A stretch of DNA of 42,462 nucleotides from JAEUOS01 sp964470865 (GCA_964470865.1 CAYYFR010000027.1:1-42462), one strand, 5' to 3'. Positions 16,303 to 24,391 are shown, counted from the stretch's first letter. Numbers and translations: made by a program. The notes: a model not told the origin generated them from the letters alone.

Positions 16303-16554
16303 ATGCAGCGCAAGCGCCTGCACGGCGGCTCCCTCAAGGCGGCGGGCTACGATGAAGCCCGGCAAGTACTCGAGATCGAATTCGCCAATGGTCAATTGAT
16401 CGAGTATGCCGCGGTGGGCCGCGAGATCGCGCGCCGCCTGCTCGAAAGCCAGTCGCCATGGAGTTACTACCGCGACAACATCGAGGATGAATTCACCGGC
16501 CGGCCTGCAGGGCGCGCGCAAGCGGCCGCTGGCGGCGACAATCCGTTCGGCTAG
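16303..16554 (+). CDS. KTSC domain protein
   Basis: An 83-residue protein matching the KTSC domain: SLKAAGYDEARQVLEIEFA followed by NGQLIEYAAVGREIARRLLE and SPWSYYRDNIEDEF. The usual K-T-S-C-like residues are partly replaced, since here the first strand reads GGSLKAAGYD. Family members are small and occur alone or attached to lysyl-tRNA synthetase or nucleases; their function is poorly known, with nucleic acid binding suggested. It begins five bases after the VWA stop and is probably the last gene of the protease-MoxR-DUF58-VWA unit. The last 15 residues are low complexity. Confidence 0.8.
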   Translation: MQRKRLHGGSLKAAGYDEARQVLEIEFANGQLIEYAAVGREIARRLLESQSPWSYYRDNIEDEFTGRPAGRAQAAAGGDNPFG

Positions 16555-16690
16555 GAAGAACTGATTCCACGCTGCGTCGGGGCACATTCCTCCCTGAGCG
16601 GCAAGCACCAATGCCCCTGGCGGCGCCACCGCTATACTGCGACCTTGCCGAAGCGCCGAGTTCCCGGCGCTGATTCCCTCAAGCCGTACC

Positions 16691-17383
16691 GTGCGCATCC
16701 TGGCCCTGGAAACCTCCTCCGAACACTGCTCGTGCGCCTTGTGGCACGACGGCACTGTCACCGACTCGGTTGCGCACGCTGGCCAACGCCATTCTTCGTT
16801 GCTGCTGCCGATGACTACAGCCCTCATGGCTCAAGCCGACACCAGCTTCGCCATGCTAGATGCAATTGCCTTTGGCGCCGGGCCTGGCTCCTTCACCGGT
16901 GTGCGTATCGCGTGCAGCGTGGCACAAGGTCTGGCGTTCGCTCGCGATTTGCCGCTGCTGCCGGTGGTGACCCTGGAGGCATTGGCGCATGCTGCCGGTG
17001 CCCGGCGGGTCATCGCCTGCATCGACGCGCGCATGGACGAGCTCTATCTGGCGGCCTATGAGCGGACGGACGCGGGTTGGTGCACACCTCTGGCGCCAAT
17101 GCTGGTCCGCCCGGATGCCCTGCCTGCGCTTCCCGGTCCATGGCACGGCTGCGGCAGCGGTTTTGCTGCACATACCGCGCCGCTTGCCGCTTGCTACGAT
17201 ATTGTCTCGTGCGCAGCCGATGCGTTTCCGCAAGCACGCGCCGTCGCGGAACTGGGTGCGCGTATGCGGCAGGCCGGCGCTGGCGTCGCGGCGGCAGCCG
17301 CCGGCCCGCTATACCTGCGCGACAAGGTGGCGCTCGATGTGCGCGAGCAAGCGGCGGCCCGCGCCGCACGCCAGGCCACATGA
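16691..17383 (+). CDS. tsaB: tRNA threonylcarbamoyladenosine biosynthesis protein TsaB
   Basis: A 230-residue ASKHA-fold protein that partners TsaD and TsaE in making the t6A modification at position 37 of ANN-decoding tRNAs. Diagnostic segments are MRILALETSSEHCSCALWHD at the start, HSSLLLPM, and AIAFGAGPGSFTGVRIACSV. Length fits TsaB (about 220-240). The start codon is GTG at 16691. A possible -10, TATACT at 16633-16638, lies in the leader but lacks a good -35. It opens an operon whose genes overlap by ATGA junctions: tsaB-rimI-uracil-DNA glycosylase. The tsaB-rimI pairing is common and supports the call. Confidence 0.95.
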   Translation: MRILALETSSEHCSCALWHDGTVTDSVAHAGQRHSSLLLPMTTALMAQADTSFAMLDAIAFGAGPGSFTGVRIACSVAQGLAFARDLPLLPVVTLEALAHAAGARRVIACIDARMDELYLAAYERTDAGWCTPLAPMLVRPDALPALPGPWHGCGSGFAAHTAPLAACYDIVSCAADAFPQARAVAELGARMRQAGAGVAAAAAGPLYLRDKVALDVREQAAARAARQAT

Positions 17384-17844
17384 ACGCGGTTTTCAAGCCT
17401 GCGCTGCCAAGCCTGGCGCCGATGACCGTCGAGGCCCTGGGCCGGGTATTGCAGATCGAGAACGAGATTTACGAGTTCCCCTGGACGCACGGCAATTTTC
17501 GCGATTCACTGGCTGCCGGCTACAGCAGTTGGCTGTATCTGCAAGACAACGAACTGATCGGTTACGCGGTGGTGATGCTGGCGGTTGACGAAGCACATTT
17601 GCTCAACCTTTCGATCGCGCGCGCGGTTCAGAGGCGTGGACATGGCTCGAACCTTCTGGGCGAGGTCAGCCGGGCGGCATGCGAGCATGGTGCGAAATCC
17701 ATGCTGCTCGAAGTGCGCCCCAGCAATCTTGCGGGCCGTCAACTGTACGCCGCCGCCGGGTTCGTTCAGCGGGGTCTGCGCCGCGCCTACTATCCGGCGC
17801 ATGGCGAGCGCGAGGATGCGCTGGTACTGGCACGCCCGCTATGA
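17380..17844 (+). CDS. rimI: Ribosomal protein S18 N-alpha-acetyltransferase RimI
   Basis: A 154-residue GNAT acetyltransferase. The N-terminal part (ENEIYEFPWTHGNFRDSLAA) is the RimI substrate-side signature, the acetyl-CoA loop is AVQRRGHGSNLL, and LLEVRPSNLAGRQLYAAAGF plus RRAYYPAHGEREDALVLAR complete the fold. RimI acetylates the N-terminus of ribosomal protein S18 in E. coli and may have further targets. The ATG at 17380 overlaps the tsaB stop in an ATGA junction, which fixes the start; a longer open frame from 17077 is only the shadow of tsaB. The next gene overlaps its stop in the same way. Confidence 0.95.
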   Translation: MNAVFKPALPSLAPMTVEALGRVLQIENEIYEFPWTHGNFRDSLAAGYSSWLYLQDNELIGYAVVMLAVDEAHLLNLSIARAVQRRGHGSNLLGEVSRAACEHGAKSMLLEVRPSNLAGRQLYAAAGFVQRGLRRAYYPAHGEREDALVLARPL

Positions 17845-18650
17845 CCAGCGCGCGTGATCAACTGTTGCAGGAAATGGGCATCGGCCCGTTATGGAAGTTG
17901 CGGCATGCGTCAGTCGGCAGCGCCGCCGCGCCCCTGGCGCTGCTGCCTGCTGCGATGGCAGATCACGCCGCCATTCAGGTCGAGCCGACTCTGCCGACTG
18001 TTGCCCCGGCGCAAGAGCCGGACGCGCCGCCGCCAGCCGACGAGCAAGCGCAGCGGGCGGCGGCAATCGCGCATATGGACTGGCCTGCGCTCAAGGCTGC
18101 CGTAAGCACCTGCACCGCCTGTGCACTGTGCGGCAGCCGCAGGAACACCGTCTTCGGTGTCGGAGACGAAAGCGCGCAATGGATGATCGTGGGCGAAGCG
18201 CCCGGTGCGGAGGAAGATGCGCGCGGCGAACCCTTTGTAGGTCAAGCCGGCCAATTGCTCGACGCCATGCTGGCGGCGCTGGACATGCGGCGCGGAAAAA
18301 ACGTGTACATCGCGAACGTGTTGAAATGCCGGCCCCCGGGCAATCGCAATCCGTCACCGCAGGAAGTGGCGCGTTGCGCGCCACATTTGCTGCGCCAGGT
18401 GGCGCTGGTCAAGCCCAGGCTCATCCTGTTGATGGGGCGTTTCGCCGCCCAGACCATGTTGGCGAGCGATGCCTCGATCGCCTCGTTGCGCGGCCGCTTG
18501 CACAGTTTTGCCGGAACGCCTGCGCTCGTCACCTACCATCCGGCCTACCTGCTGCGTGCCCCGACCGAAAAGGCGCGGGCCTGGGAAGACCTGCTGTTCG
18601 CGCGTGCCACCTGGCAGGGCTTGCAAATACCCGGCGACACCACGACTTGA
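17841..18650 (+). CDS. Family 4 uracil-DNA glycosylase with N-terminal extension
   Basis: A 269-residue iron-sulfur uracil-DNA glycosylase, which removes uracil from DNA to start base excision repair. The four cluster cysteines are C91-x2-C94-x68-C163-x15-C179, exactly the spacing of family 4. Motif A is GEAPGAEEDARGEPFVGQAG and the C-terminal motif is TYHPAYLLR. The catalytic domain begins near residue 80. Before it are a short conserved-looking segment (RDQLLQEMGIGPLWKLR, 5-21) and an Ala/Pro-rich linker (about 25-75). This extension is absent from thermophile enzymes but, from memory, seen in other betaproteobacteria. The ATG overlaps the rimI stop (ATGA). Confidence 0.93.
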   Translation: MTSARDQLLQEMGIGPLWKLRHASVGSAAAPLALLPAAMADHAAIQVEPTLPTVAPAQEPDAPPPADEQAQRAAAIAHMDWPALKAAVSTCTACALCGSRRNTVFGVGDESAQWMIVGEAPGAEEDARGEPFVGQAGQLLDAMLAALDMRRGKNVYIANVLKCRPPGNRNPSPQEVARCAPHLLRQVALVKPRLILLMGRFAAQTMLASDASIASLRGRLHSFAGTPALVTYHPAYLLRAPTEKARAWEDLLFARATWQGLQIPGDTTT

Positions 18651-18689
18651 CAAGTTGCGGGCGCTTCATGACGTACCGAGAACCAATCC

Positions 18690-19205
18690 ATGCGCAAACT
18701 TCTGACCGGACTGTTGATTTTCGTCGCCACCACTCTGGCGGGCTGCGGCTTTAACGATTTTCAGCGCCTTGACGAACAGGTCACGGCCGACTGGGCCGGG
18801 GTGCTGGCCCAGTACCAGCGGCGTGCCGACCTGGTGCCCAACATCGTGGCTTCCGTCAAGGGCGAGGCCAACGTCGAGCAGGAAACCCTGACTCGGGTGA
18901 TCGAGGCGCGCGCGCGCGCGACCTCGCTCCAGGCCACACCGGCGTTGATCAATGACCCGCAGGCCTTCCCGAAATTCCAGGCGGCCCAGGGCGAGCTGGC
19001 GGGTGCGCTGTCGCGCCTGATGGTGGTGGTGGAGAGTTACCCGAATCTCAAGGCCAACCAGGGCTTTCGCGACCTGCGCACCGTACTCGCAGGCACCGCC
19101 GGCGTGCTCGCCGCAATCGAGCGCATCAGCCACGAGCTGGCGGCGCACTTCCCGCCGCAGGCGCGCAACGACAACGAGTTGCCCGACGCTCCTGTGGTGC
19201 TTTGA
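18690..19205 (+). CDS. LemA family lipoprotein, short form
   Basis: A 171-residue exported lipoprotein: signal MRKLLTGLLIFVATTLAGCG with lipobox LAGC at 16-19. The LemA core is plain in DFQRLDEQVTADWAGVLAQY, RRADLVPNIVASVKGEANVE and VVVESYPNLKANQGFRDLR. The usual C-terminal helix with its YN-x-x-V-x-x-YN motif is missing. After TVLAGT (131-136) comes an unrelated-looking stretch, and the end NDNELPDAPVVL resembles the very last segment of normal LemA proteins, so an internal loss or divergence is likely. The TPM-domain genes that usually follow lemA are absent; a DUF1853 gene overlaps its stop instead. The function of LemA is not established. Confidence 0.82.
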   Translation: MRKLLTGLLIFVATTLAGCGFNDFQRLDEQVTADWAGVLAQYQRRADLVPNIVASVKGEANVEQETLTRVIEARARATSLQATPALINDPQAFPKFQAAQGELAGALSRLMVVVESYPNLKANQGFRDLRTVLAGTAGVLAAIERISHELAAHFPPQARNDNELPDAPVVL

Positions 19206-20152
19206 AACCCGCGCCGCGCCATACCCACCCGCTGGTGCGTGCACTGGCCTGGCTGATCGGCTCGCCCGGTCTTTTGTCAGCCGCCGCAAACGGTGATGGC
19301 GGTGTGGTGGATGACGCCTGGTGCGCTCGCCAGTTGGCTGCCTCGCATGCCTGGCTGGCGGCGCAGGACGCCGACCCGCGGGTACTGGAAGAATTCATCG
19401 CGCTGCGCAAAGTTCGGCGCCTGGGCTTCCTGGCCGAAGCACTGCTTGCATTCTGGCTGCGCAATTGCGGCCGCTTCGAGCTTCTGGCCGAGAACCTGGT
19501 GGTGCGCGAAGGCGGCCGCACGCTGGGCGATTTCGACCTGCTGTTGCGTGAGCGCGATGGCGGCGACGCAGTGCACTGGGAACTGTCGGTCAAGTTCTAC
19601 CTGCGCTTGCCCGGGGCTGACGGTCTTGCCGCATACGTCGGCCCGGCGGGGCGCGACACGCTGGCGGCCAAGGCTGACCGTGTGCTCACACGGCAACTCG
19701 GTCTGGGGCACACGGCGGCAGGAAGAGCGGCGCTGGCCAACCTCGGTATCGAGCGCATCGTGGCACGTGCATTCGTCAAGGGTTGGCTTTTTTATCCGCT
19801 CGGCACACCGGCAGGTGCAACACCAGGCTTGAACCCCGCGCATGGGCGCGGCTGGTGGCGCCGTCATGTTGCGGACATTGGGGACACTGCGGACACTGCG
19901 GACAACTGGCCGATGCCGGGACGCGCCTACCGCATTGTCGATCGACTGGAGTGGCTGGCATGGCCGGGCATTGCCGGGCCAACGCTTGACTGGCGTGAAC
20001 TGCAGTTGCGTCTGCGCACGCATTTCGCGACCGCTGCGGGCGCCCTGATGGTGGTCGAATTCGACCACCACGCAGCACAAGCAATCGAAACCAGCCGCGG
20101 CTTCGTCATGCCGCCCGACTGGGTGGGCGCTTCTGCCACCGCAAGCTATTGA
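19202..20152 (+). CDS. DUF1853 family protein, possible PD-(D/E)XK-like fold
   Basis: A 316-residue cytoplasmic protein matching what I know of DUF1853: HPLVRALAWLIGSPGLL at the N-terminus, then RRLGFLAEALLAFWL, ENLVVREGGRTLGDFDLLLR and VHWELSVKFYLRL. The order Glu79, Asp110/Asp112, Glu127, Lys131 resembles the core of PD-(D/E)XK nucleases, so a nuclease fold is possible though unproven. The start is TTG at 19202, overlapping the lemA TGA, which implies coupled translation. A run of 9-base repeats encodes an Asp-Thr-Ala stretch around residues 224-236. It is last in this transcript and ends at the hairpin at 20166-20205. Confidence 0.8.
   Translation: MKPAPRHTHPLVRALAWLIGSPGLLSAAANGDGGVVDDAWCARQLAASHAWLAAQDADPRVLEEFIALRKVRRLGFLAEALLAFWLRNCGRFELLAENLVVREGGRTLGDFDLLLRERDGGDAVHWELSVKFYLRLPGADGLAAYVGPAGRDTLAAKADRVLTRQLGLGHTAAGRAALANLGIERIVARAFVKGWLFYPLGTPAGATPGLNPAHGRGWWRRHVADIGDTADTADNWPMPGRAYRIVDRLEWLAWPGIAGPTLDWRELQLRLRTHFATAAGALMVVEFDHHAAQAIETSRGFVMPPDWVGASATASY
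19873..19908. repeat. Four imperfect tandem 9-bp repeats inside the DUF1853 gene
   Basis: Units GGACATTGG, GGACACTGC, GGACACTGC and GGACAACTG follow without gaps. Since nine is a multiple of three, copy-number change would keep the frame and only lengthen or shorten an Asp-Thr-Ala-rich loop. Confidence 0.7.
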
Positions 20153-20165
20153 GCACTACATTATT

Positions 20166-20205
20166 CATGACAAGAACATGCCTCTCACGAGGCTGTCATG
20201 TTTTT
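20166..20205 (+). terminator. Probable intrinsic terminator after the DUF1853 gene
   Basis: CATGACA (20166-20172) pairs with TGTCATG (20194-20200) and, inside it, GCCTC pairs with GAGGC (20180-20184 with 20189-20193) around a four-base loop, with a seven-base bulge on the left side. TTTTT follows at 20201-20205. It lies between the convergent DUF1853 and lplT genes. The bulge makes it less than ideal. Confidence 0.6.
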
Positions 20206-20227
20206 GGCAAAGATCGCTATGCGGCGA

Positions 20228-21508
20228 TCAGTGCATTTTTTCGTCGCGCGCGATTGCCAGCAGGCGGTTGACTTCCTCCTTGTGGTGAATCAGGTTGCTG
20301 CGATGCCAGCGACCGATCAGCCACATCACCGACGCCACCAGGGCACCAAACCCGGCAATAGCCGCAAAAGCGGAAACCCCCGCGCCGGTCGCGGTGGTGT
20401 ACAGGAAACCGAGCGCCAGGATGCATGCCTGTTCGTTGAAGTTTTGTACCGCGATCGAGCGCCCGGCCCCCATCAGGCTGTGACCGCGATGCTGCAGCAA
20501 CGCGTTCATCGGCACCACCAGGTAACCGCCAATGCCGCCCAGCAGGATCAGAAACGGCGCGGCCACCCAGACGTTGCTAATGAAGATCAGGAGTATCACC
20601 AGAAAGCCCATTGCAATAGCCAGCGGAATCACGCTGGTGGCGTTGTCGAGCCGCATGCGCATGCTGGCGACCACCGCGCCGATGGCGGTGCCGATGGCCA
20701 CCACGCCGACCAGGCCGGAGGCTTCAGTGGTACCGTAGCCCAAAGCGGCTGCCGCCCAGGCCAAAACGATGTACCGCAGGTTGCCGGAGACGCCCCAGAA
20801 CAGCGTCGTGGTTGCCAGCGAAATTTGCCCCAGCTTGTCGCGCCACAGCACCAGGTTGCAGCGCCAGAAGTCGGTCAGCAAGGCCACCGGCTTCTCCGGC
20901 AGGGGCAGCATCGGCGCACCGGTCAGGGGGATGAAGAGGTTGTAGGCGGCCGCGATCACGTACAGAAAGATGATCAGGGCAATCGCTGCCTCGGGCGGCG
21001 TGTCGATGCCGAAATCGAGATTGGGAATGTCGATCGCCAGCAGCGCATCCGACACCCGGTGCCCGACCAGTTGGCCGCCCAGCAATACCCCGAGGATGAT
21101 CGATGCAATGGTCAGGCCCTCGATCCAGCCGTTGGCCTTGACCAGCTGCGACGGCGGCAACAATTCGGTGAGAATGCCGTACTTCGCCGGCGAATAGGCC
21201 GCTGCGCCCATGCCGACCACGGTGTAGGCGATCAGTGGGTGGACACCAAACAGCATCATCAGGCAACCGCCCACCTTGAGCGTATTCGAAAGAAACATCA
21301 CGCGGCCCTTTGGCAGCAGGTCGGCGAATGCGCCCACGAAGGGTGCCAGTGCCACATAGAACAGGGCGAACATCGGCACCAAGGCCGCACGCTGCCATTC
21401 CGGTGCGCCGCCGCTCTTGAGCAACTCGATGGCCGCGACAAACAGGGCGTTGTCGGCAAGCGAGGAAAAAAACTGCGCCGCCATGATGGTGTAAAAGCCG
21501 GGTTTCAT
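20228..21508 (-). CDS. lplT: Lysophospholipid transporter LplT
   Basis: A 426-residue major facilitator family protein with about twelve transmembrane helices. The opening MKPGFYTIMAAQFFSSLADN, then FADLLPKGRVMFLSNTLKVG, GAAAYSPAKYGILTELLPPS and VKANGWIEGLTIASIILG are characteristic of LplT, which flips lysophospholipids inward across the inner membrane for re-acylation. In enterobacteria it sits next to aas (acyltransferase); here no aas is adjacent, so the acyltransferase must lie elsewhere. The ATG has ACAAGGACACG upstream. It is divergent from alr across 239 bases and convergent with the DUF1853 gene. Confidence 0.9.
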   Translation of the reverse strand: MKPGFYTIMAAQFFSSLADNALFVAAIELLKSGGAPEWQRAALVPMFALFYVALAPFVGAFADLLPKGRVMFLSNTLKVGGCLMMLFGVHPLIAYTVVGMGAAAYSPAKYGILTELLPPSQLVKANGWIEGLTIASIILGVLLGGQLVGHRVSDALLAIDIPNLDFGIDTPPEAAIALIIFLYVIAAAYNLFIPLTGAPMLPLPEKPVALLTDFWRCNLVLWRDKLGQISLATTTLFWGVSGNLRYIVLAWAAAALGYGTTEASGLVGVVAIGTAIGAVVASMRMRLDNATSVIPLAIAMGFLVILLIFISNVWVAAPFLILLGGIGGYLVVPMNALLQHRGHSLMGAGRSIAVQNFNEQACILALGFLYTTATGAGVSAFAAIAGFGALVASVMWLIGRWHRSNLIHHKEEVNRLLAIARDEKMH

Positions 21509-21747
21509 CGTGTCCTTGTGAATTAGAATAAAAGCTTGACAAGTGCCCGCTGAATCCTGATTCCACGATCCGGTTCCTGGCGCATGCGCCCGGCTTTATA
21601 GCACGAAAACCTTCTCGCAAATCAACGATTTAGCCTTGACAATCGATCCTCAGGCAGCAGCCTTTCCAACCACTTTCGTGCCCTTCCCACGGCCGCGGGC
21701 GCGCGTGCAAGCGGGGCTCTTGGCAGCGCCCAAGGCCTCCTGAGACC

Positions 21748-22827
21748 ATGCCGCGCCCGATCCAGGCCAGGTTTGACTTGGGCGCTTTTGCCCACAACCT
21801 TGAAGTGGTGCGCAAGGCCGCGCCGGGCGTACGCGCGTGGGCGGTAGTCAAGGCCAATGCATACGGGCACGGCCTGTTGCGTGCTGCCGGCGCGATGCGC
21901 GCCGCCGACGGCTTTGCGTTGCTCGATCTGCACGAAGCGGCACGTCTGCGCGAAGCCGGGTTCGCGCACCCGATCCTGCTGCTCCAAGGCGTGTTCGAAG
22001 CGCGCGACCTTGATACCGTCGACGCCTTGCACCTGACACCGGTGATGCATCACTCGGCGCAAATCGACATGCTGCAGCGTGCGACCCTCAGGCGCCCGCT
22101 TGACGTGTATTTGAAGTGCAACAGCGGCATGAACCGACTGGGCTTCGGCACCGACGCCGTGCCTGGCGCACACGCACGTTTGAAAGGCATGCCGCAGGTC
22201 AAGTCGGTGACGCTGATGACGCATTTCGCCGATGCCGACGGCCCCCTGGGTGTGGCCGACCAGATGGCGCGCTTCGCCCCCTTGGGCGCTCAACTCGAAG
22301 CGCCCGCCAGCATGGCCAATTCAGCGGCCATCCTGCGCCATGCCGAAACCCACGGCGACTGGGTGCGACCCGGCATCGCGCTGTATGGCGCCTCGCCGTT
22401 CCCCGACCAGAGCGCCGCGCAACTGGGGTTGCGACCGGTGATGACCTTGACCAGCCAGATCATCGCGCTACAAACGCTGAAGCCGGGTGAAGGTGTGGGC
22501 TACGGTTTCAAGTACCGGGCAATGGCCGAAACCCGCATCGGCATTGTTGCCTGCGGCTATGCCGACGGTTATCCGCGCCACGCGCCTGCCGGCAACGCAG
22601 CCGGCGCCCCGATCATGGTCGATGGCATGCTGACCCGCACCGTTGGCCGGGTGGCGATGGACATGCTGTACGTCGATCTGACTGCGGTACCGCAGGCACG
22701 GCTTGGCAGCAAGGTCGTGCTGTGGGGCGGGGACCTGCCGGCCGACGATGTCGCGGCGGCGGCCGGTACGGTGTCATACGAATTGTTTTGCGCCCTGGCC
22801 TCGCGCGTTCCTGCGATTGAAATCTGA
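21748..22827 (+). CDS. alr: Alanine racemase
   Basis: A 359-residue PLP-dependent fold-type III alanine racemase that supplies D-alanine for peptidoglycan. The PLP lysine is Lys35 in WAVVKANAYGHG. The second catalytic base, a Tyr contributed to the other subunit's site, lies in GEGVGYGFKYRA, followed by ETRIGIVACGYADGYPRHAP. VDGMLTRTVGRVAMDMLYVD is also standard. Whether it is the biosynthetic (Alr) or catabolic (DadX) type cannot be told from the protein, but no dadA neighbour is present. TTGACA motifs lie upstream at 21536 and 21636 without convincing -10 partners. radA begins 58 bases after its stop, a usual neighbour in Burkholderiales. Confidence 0.95.
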   Translation: MPRPIQARFDLGAFAHNLEVVRKAAPGVRAWAVVKANAYGHGLLRAAGAMRAADGFALLDLHEAARLREAGFAHPILLLQGVFEARDLDTVDALHLTPVMHHSAQIDMLQRATLRRPLDVYLKCNSGMNRLGFGTDAVPGAHARLKGMPQVKSVTLMTHFADADGPLGVADQMARFAPLGAQLEAPASMANSAAILRHAETHGDWVRPGIALYGASPFPDQSAAQLGLRPVMTLTSQIIALQTLKPGEGVGYGFKYRAMAETRIGIVACGYADGYPRHAPAGNAAGAPIMVDGMLTRTVGRVAMDMLYVDLTAVPQARLGSKVVLWGGDLPADDVAAAAGTVSYELFCALASRVPAIEI

Positions 22828-22885
22828 AGGCGTACGCCACCGCGGCTGGCTGCGCGCGTCACCATGCCCAGAACGAAGGAAATGA

Positions 22886-24259
22886 ATGGCCAAGGTCAAG
22901 ACCGTGTATGTGTGCTCCGAGTGCGGCGGTGATGCCCCGAAATGGCAGGGGCAATGCCCTGATTGCGGTGCCTGGAATACCCTGACGGAGGTGCGACTGG
23001 AGTCGGCCAAGGGTGCCGCGACCAACCGCTACGCCGCCGGCGCGGGTGGGCTTGCAGCCAGCGGGGCGCTGAAGTCACTGGCCGAAATTGAAACACGGGA
23101 TACCCCGCGCATCGGCAGCAGCATTGACGAGTTTGACCGGGTCTTGGGCGGCGGTTTTGTGCCGGGCGGCGTGGTGTTGATCGGCGGCGACCCGGGCATC
23201 GGCAAGTCCACGCTTTTACTGCAGGCGTTAGCTGGCCTGTCATCAACGGCCAAGGTACTTTACGTGACCGGCGAGGAATCGGCGGAGCAGGTGGCTTTGC
23301 GTGCCCAGCGCATGGGGCTTTATGCACCGCAGTTGAAACTGCTGCCGGAAATCAGTCTCGAGAAGATCCAGGCGACGCTGCTGGCGGAAATGCCTGCCGT
23401 GGCGGTGATCGATTCGATCCAGACGCTTTATTCGGACGCGCTCTCGGCAGCCCCCGGATCGGTGTCGCAAGTGCGCGAATGCGCCGCGCAACTCACGCGC
23501 ATCGCCAAGCAGACCGGCATCGTGATCGTGCTGGTCGGGCATGTCACCAAGGAAGGCACCATCGCCGGCCCGCGCGTGCTCGAACACATCGTCGATACGG
23601 TGCTGTATTTCGAAGGCGACACGCATTCCTCCTTCCGTTTGATACGTGCCTTCAAGAACCGCTTTGGTGCGGTCAACGAGCTGGGCGTTTTCGCCATGAC
23701 CGATCGCGGTCTCAAGGGCGTGTCCAATCCCTCGGCGCTGTTCCTGTCGCAGCATGATCACGACGTGCCGGGCTCGGCCGTGCTGGTGACCCAGGAAGGC
23801 ACGCGGCCGCTGCTGGTGGAAATCCAGGCCCTGGTGGATCAGGCACATGCGCCCAATCCGCGCCGACTTTCAGTCGGGCTTGACCAAAATCGTCTGGCGA
23901 TGCTGCTGGCGGTGCTGCACCGGCATGCCGGTGTCGGCTGCTACGACCAGGACGTCTTCATCAACGCCGTGGGCGGCGTCAAGATCGGCGAACCGGCGGC
24001 CGACCTGGCGGTGCTGCTGGCGATCATGTCATCCCTCAAGGGCAAGCCGTTGCCGCGCGGTCTGGTGGTGTTTGGCGAGGTCGGCCTGGCCGGCGAAATC
24101 CGGCCGGCGCCGCGCGGCCAGGAGCGCCTGCGCGAAGCAGCCAAGCTGGGCTTCACCCAGGCGCTGATTCCCAAGGCCAACATGCCCAAAACGGCCATCG
24201 CGGGCCTCGAACTGATTGCTTGCGATCGCGCGGCGGAGGCCCTGGCGCGTTTTCGCTAG
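22886..24259 (+). CDS. radA: DNA repair protein RadA
   Basis: A 457-residue RadA (Sms), a RecA-like ATPase helicase that promotes branch migration in recombination. All domains are visible: the four-cysteine zinc finger CSECGGDAPKWQGQCPDCGAW at 10-30 (Cys10, 13, 24, 27); Walker A GGDPGIGKSTLLLQ; the RadA-specific KNRFG motif in RAFKNRFGAVNELGVF; and a C-terminal Lon-protease-like domain (FINAVGGVKIGEPAADLAVL, FGEVGLAGEIRPAPRGQERL). Length matches the family (about 455-460). GAAGGAAATGA precedes the start codon. It is probably co-transcribed with alr. Confidence 0.97.
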   Translation: MAKVKTVYVCSECGGDAPKWQGQCPDCGAWNTLTEVRLESAKGAATNRYAAGAGGLAASGALKSLAEIETRDTPRIGSSIDEFDRVLGGGFVPGGVVLIGGDPGIGKSTLLLQALAGLSSTAKVLYVTGEESAEQVALRAQRMGLYAPQLKLLPEISLEKIQATLLAEMPAVAVIDSIQTLYSDALSAAPGSVSQVRECAAQLTRIAKQTGIVIVLVGHVTKEGTIAGPRVLEHIVDTVLYFEGDTHSSFRLIRAFKNRFGAVNELGVFAMTDRGLKGVSNPSALFLSQHDHDVPGSAVLVTQEGTRPLLVEIQALVDQAHAPNPRRLSVGLDQNRLAMLLAVLHRHAGVGCYDQDVFINAVGGVKIGEPAADLAVLLAIMSSLKGKPLPRGLVVFGEVGLAGEIRPAPRGQERLREAAKLGFTQALIPKANMPKTAIAGLELIACDRAAEALARFR

Positions 24260-24304
24260 GGCGGCCGGGTGGGCAGCCTGGGGCGCATTTCACGGGCATA
24301 CAAA

Positions 24305-24313
24305 TGCTATAAT
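24305..24313 (+). promoter_or_regulatory. Extended -10 promoter upstream of der
   Basis: TGCTATAAT at 24305-24313 contains a perfect TATAAT preceded by TG-N, the extended -10 form of vegetative promoters. A clear -35 is lacking (GCATTT or TTTCAC at best), which extended -10 promoters tolerate. It is 78 bases before the der ATG in the 132-base radA-der gap, so it probably starts the der-hfq-hflX transcript. Confidence 0.6.
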
Positions 24314-24391
24314 CCACATCCACCAGCAGACGGTGCGCCTGTCGCTTTTTCGCGGCCCCGGTAGTCCAAGCGGCGCGCCAACCCAGACCTC

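Noticed and set aside
19080..19205. Frameshift as cause of the short LemA C-terminus
   Set aside because: I read the other two plus frames over this stretch and saw no LemA C-terminal motif, and the gene ends in a normal coupled stop/start junction.
20198..21526. 442-codon plus-strand ORF opposite lplT
   Set aside because: Antisense to a clear LplT transporter; composition is Gln/Arg/His-rich without recognisable domains.
21536..21641. TTGACA motifs at 21536 and 21636 as alr promoters
   Set aside because: Neither has an acceptable -10 about 17 bases downstream, so they are not called.
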